From: Actinomycetes bacterium
GTDB lineage: Bacteria; Actinomycetota; Actinomycetes; S36-B12
Direction: 5' to 3'
DNA: 7,533 bases
Assembly (NCBI GenBank): GCA_030425745.1
Contig: JAUHZW010000099.1
Coordinates: 1-7,533, forward strand
The notes under the pieces were generated by a model, which was given only the letters and a program-made list of their open reading frames with translations, ran no database searches and was not told the DNA's origin. The translations under genes and the position numbers were made by a program. This document shows positions 6,216 to 7,533 of this stretch, piece by piece (the stretch's first letter is position 1; each line of letters opens with the position of its first letter).

Positions 6216-7171
6216 TAGGAGTGCAGGCTGTTGACGAAGATGTTCACGCCGAAGTAGTTGATGAGGAATGACACCCATCCGGCGATCGCGATCCACGATG
6301 CCCGCGAGCCGCGCCAGCCGGCCGTCGAGCGGGCGTGCAGGTAGGCCGCGAAGACCACCCAGGTGATGAACGCCCAGGTCTCCTTCGGGTCCCAGCCCCA
6401 GTAGCGACCCCACGCGTTCTCCGCCCAGATGGCTCCCGCCACGACGGCGAAGGTCCACAGCGGGAAGGAGAACGCGACCACCCGGTTGGTGAGCGACTCC
6501 AGCCGCTCCTTCGACGGCACGCGGGCCAGCCAGCCGGTGACGTCGACCGTGCCCTGGGTCCGCTCGGCGCGCCCGCGTGCCAGTGCCAGTCCGGCTGTCG
6601 CGGCCGCGAAGGTGAACGCGCCGAAGCAGATGATCGCCGCCGCGACGTGGATGACGAGCCAGTAGGACTTCAGCGCCGGCACCAACTGCGCGGCCTCGGT
6701 GTAGAGCACCGTGACGGCGAGTCCGAGCCACAGGAGGGTGGGGATCACGACGAACAGGCCGAGCCACCGCAGATCGCGCCGGATGGACAGGGCGAGGAAG
6801 ACACCGAGGATGCCGAGCGCTCCCGTGATCGAGAACTCGTACATGTTGCCCCACGGCACCCGGCCGGCCCAGACGCCGCGAAGGACCACCCCGACCAGCA
6901 GGAGCAGGAAGGCCAGCCAGGTCAGTGACATGCCGACGTTCGCGGAACGACGCCCCGGCTGCATGACGGGATCAGGCTGCTCCTCGCGGGTCAGCACCGC
7001 GGTGCCGACTCCCCCGCCGGACGACGCCGCAGCGGCCGGAGCAGCGGCCACGCGGGTGCGCCGACGGCCCGCCGCGAACGACACGGCGAACATGACCATG
7101 GCGAGCGTCAGGGTGAGCATGGATGCGTAGACCGCTGCGTTGCTGGCCTGGGCCAGCTCGACACTGCTCAC
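6203..7171 (-). CDS. ccsB: CcsB/ResC, System II cytochrome c biogenesis protein
   Basis: With ResB, this membrane protein exports haem and attaches it to apocytochrome c outside the cell membrane. The 322-residue protein belongs to the haem-handling superfamily marked by a tryptophan-rich WWD motif: WGRYWGWDPKETW at 254-266. The expected histidines are visible: His175 (YWLVIHV) and His317 (VNSLHSYAG) as external haem ligands, and His279 (AAYLHARS) in a membrane helix after the motif. WGNMYEF (107-113) is also typical. About eight hydrophobic segments are seen. Residues 36-80, between helices 1 and 2, form an Ala/Gly/Arg-rich cytoplasmic linker common in actinobacteria. The start is GTG 7171 with GAAGGGA upstream; the frame is open further upstream but into the resB gap. 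It follows resB by 40 bases on the same strand, forming an operon. Confidence 0.95.
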   Translation of the reverse strand: MSSVELAQASNAAVYASMLTLTLAMVMFAVSFAAGRRRTRVAAAPAAAASSGGGVGTAVLTREEQPDPVMQPGRRSANVGMSLTWLAFLLLLVGVVLRGVWAGRVPWGNMYEFSITGALGILGVFLALSIRRDLRWLGLFVVIPTLLWLGLAVTVLYTEAAQLVPALKSYWLVIHVAAAIICFGAFTFAAATAGLALARGRAERTQGTVDVTGWLARVPSKERLESLTNRVVAFSFPLWTFAVVAGAIWAENAWGRYWGWDPKETWAFITWVVFAAYLHARSTAGWRGSRASWIAIAGWVSFLINYFGVNIFVNSLHSYAGL

Positions 7172-7211
7172 GAGGGGCGTCCCTTCTCTTCGGTGGTGCT
7201 GAGTGCCCCGG

Positions 7212-7533
7212 TCACTGTGGTGCCGGGGCGCCGATGCGGGTGGCGATCGCTGCGACGTCGGAGTCGAGGTCGACTCCCTCGGACCGGGCCAGCGCGGCCA
7301 CCTGCACGAGCGTACCTCCGCTCTCGGCATCGCTCACCCGCACCCAGATCCGCCTCCGACGGACGAACAGCGACAGCGTGAGCCCGACCATGGCGACCAC
7401 CGAGGAGATCAGCGCACGATGACAGGCGAAGCGCAGATCATCGCCTTGCTTGCGCAGGTCAGCGCGTTTCAGACCCGCGGCCAGCAGCGGCACGAGATGA
7501 TCCCAACCGAGGGAATGGGCGAGGACCGCATCC
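7212..7533 (-). CDS. resB: ResB C-terminal end (cut by right edge; upstream part doubtful)
   Basis: The 106 residues before the TGA at 7212-7214 end like ResB: the last membrane helix ALISSVVAMVGLTLSLFV, then RRRRIWVRV (from about 7415 downward) and a cytoplasmic tail GGTLVQVAALARSEGVDLDSDVAAIATRIG. ResB binds apocytochrome c and works with CcsB, which follows 40 bases downstream. Full actinobacterial ResB proteins have roughly 500 residues or more, so most is missing. The first ~39 residues at the edge (DAVLAHSLGWDHLVPLLAAG..., 7416-7533) do not show the expected ResB sequence before the final helix, usually something like LQVSHDPG. No other frame restores it. Either this gene is unusual or the contig end is a chimera. 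The C-terminal 65 or so residues are secure as ResB. Confidence 0.8.
   Translation of the reverse strand, partial: DAVLAHSLGWDHLVPLLAAGLKRADLRKQGDDLRFACHRALISSVVAMVGLTLSLFVRRRRIWVRVSDAESGGTLVQVAALARSEGVDLDSDVAAIATRIGAPAPQ

Noticed and set aside
5808..6854. A 348-residue minus-strand open frame running through the repeat array
   Set aside because: It overlaps ccsB in another frame and then DUF4229 in antisense; the repeat gives a nonsense periodic peptide (PSGHCPSEWS-like) because 19 is not a multiple of three.
7407..7533. A simple frameshift explaining the odd ResB end
   Set aside because: Both other frames on the minus strand hit stops in this stretch and neither encodes the ResB sequence expected before the last helix.

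Overview
The window is high-GC DNA with GTG starts, compact genes and actinobacterial protein families (DUF4229, the PLDc_N membrane protein, ResB/CcsB cytochrome c maturation). It suggests an actinobacterium, most likely of the Micrococcales (Microbacteriaceae or a relative); this placement is inferred from gene content and order and was not tested by a search.

Layout, left to right: the N-terminal part of a TetR-like regulator (minus strand, cut by the window edge); menD and menC (minus strand, transcribed menC then menD, then probably the regulator); a short divergent promoter region; menE and menA (plus strand); a small PLDc_N membrane protein (minus) converging on menA; a divergent spacer; a small DUF4229 membrane protein (plus); a 19-bp tandem repeat array; ccsB (minus); and the C-terminal end of resB (minus, cut by the right edge). 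Every base except short intergenic gaps is assigned to a gene, and no stretch longer than about 140 bases lacks one.

The genes serve one theme, the respiratory chain. MenD, MenC and MenE act in succession on the way from isochorismate to o-succinylbenzoyl-CoA, and MenA later prenylates dihydroxynaphthoate to demethylmenaquinone. ResB and CcsB form the System II machinery that delivers haem to c-type cytochromes, which in these bacteria receive electrons from menaquinol. MenF, MenB, MenH and the final methyltransferase are not in the window.

Three points deserve attention: a seven-copy 19-bp tandem repeat, each unit carrying the invariant core TGACCACTCG, between two convergent genes; a recurring TANNGT-N6-GTG arrangement in front of three genes (and a near match at menE) that looks like leaderless transcription; and the last ~115 bases at the right edge, which read in frame into ResB but do not look like ResB and instead resemble, from memory, an alphaproteobacterial DUF1403 protein, suggesting a chimeric contig end. 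No clear new multi-gene system was found.
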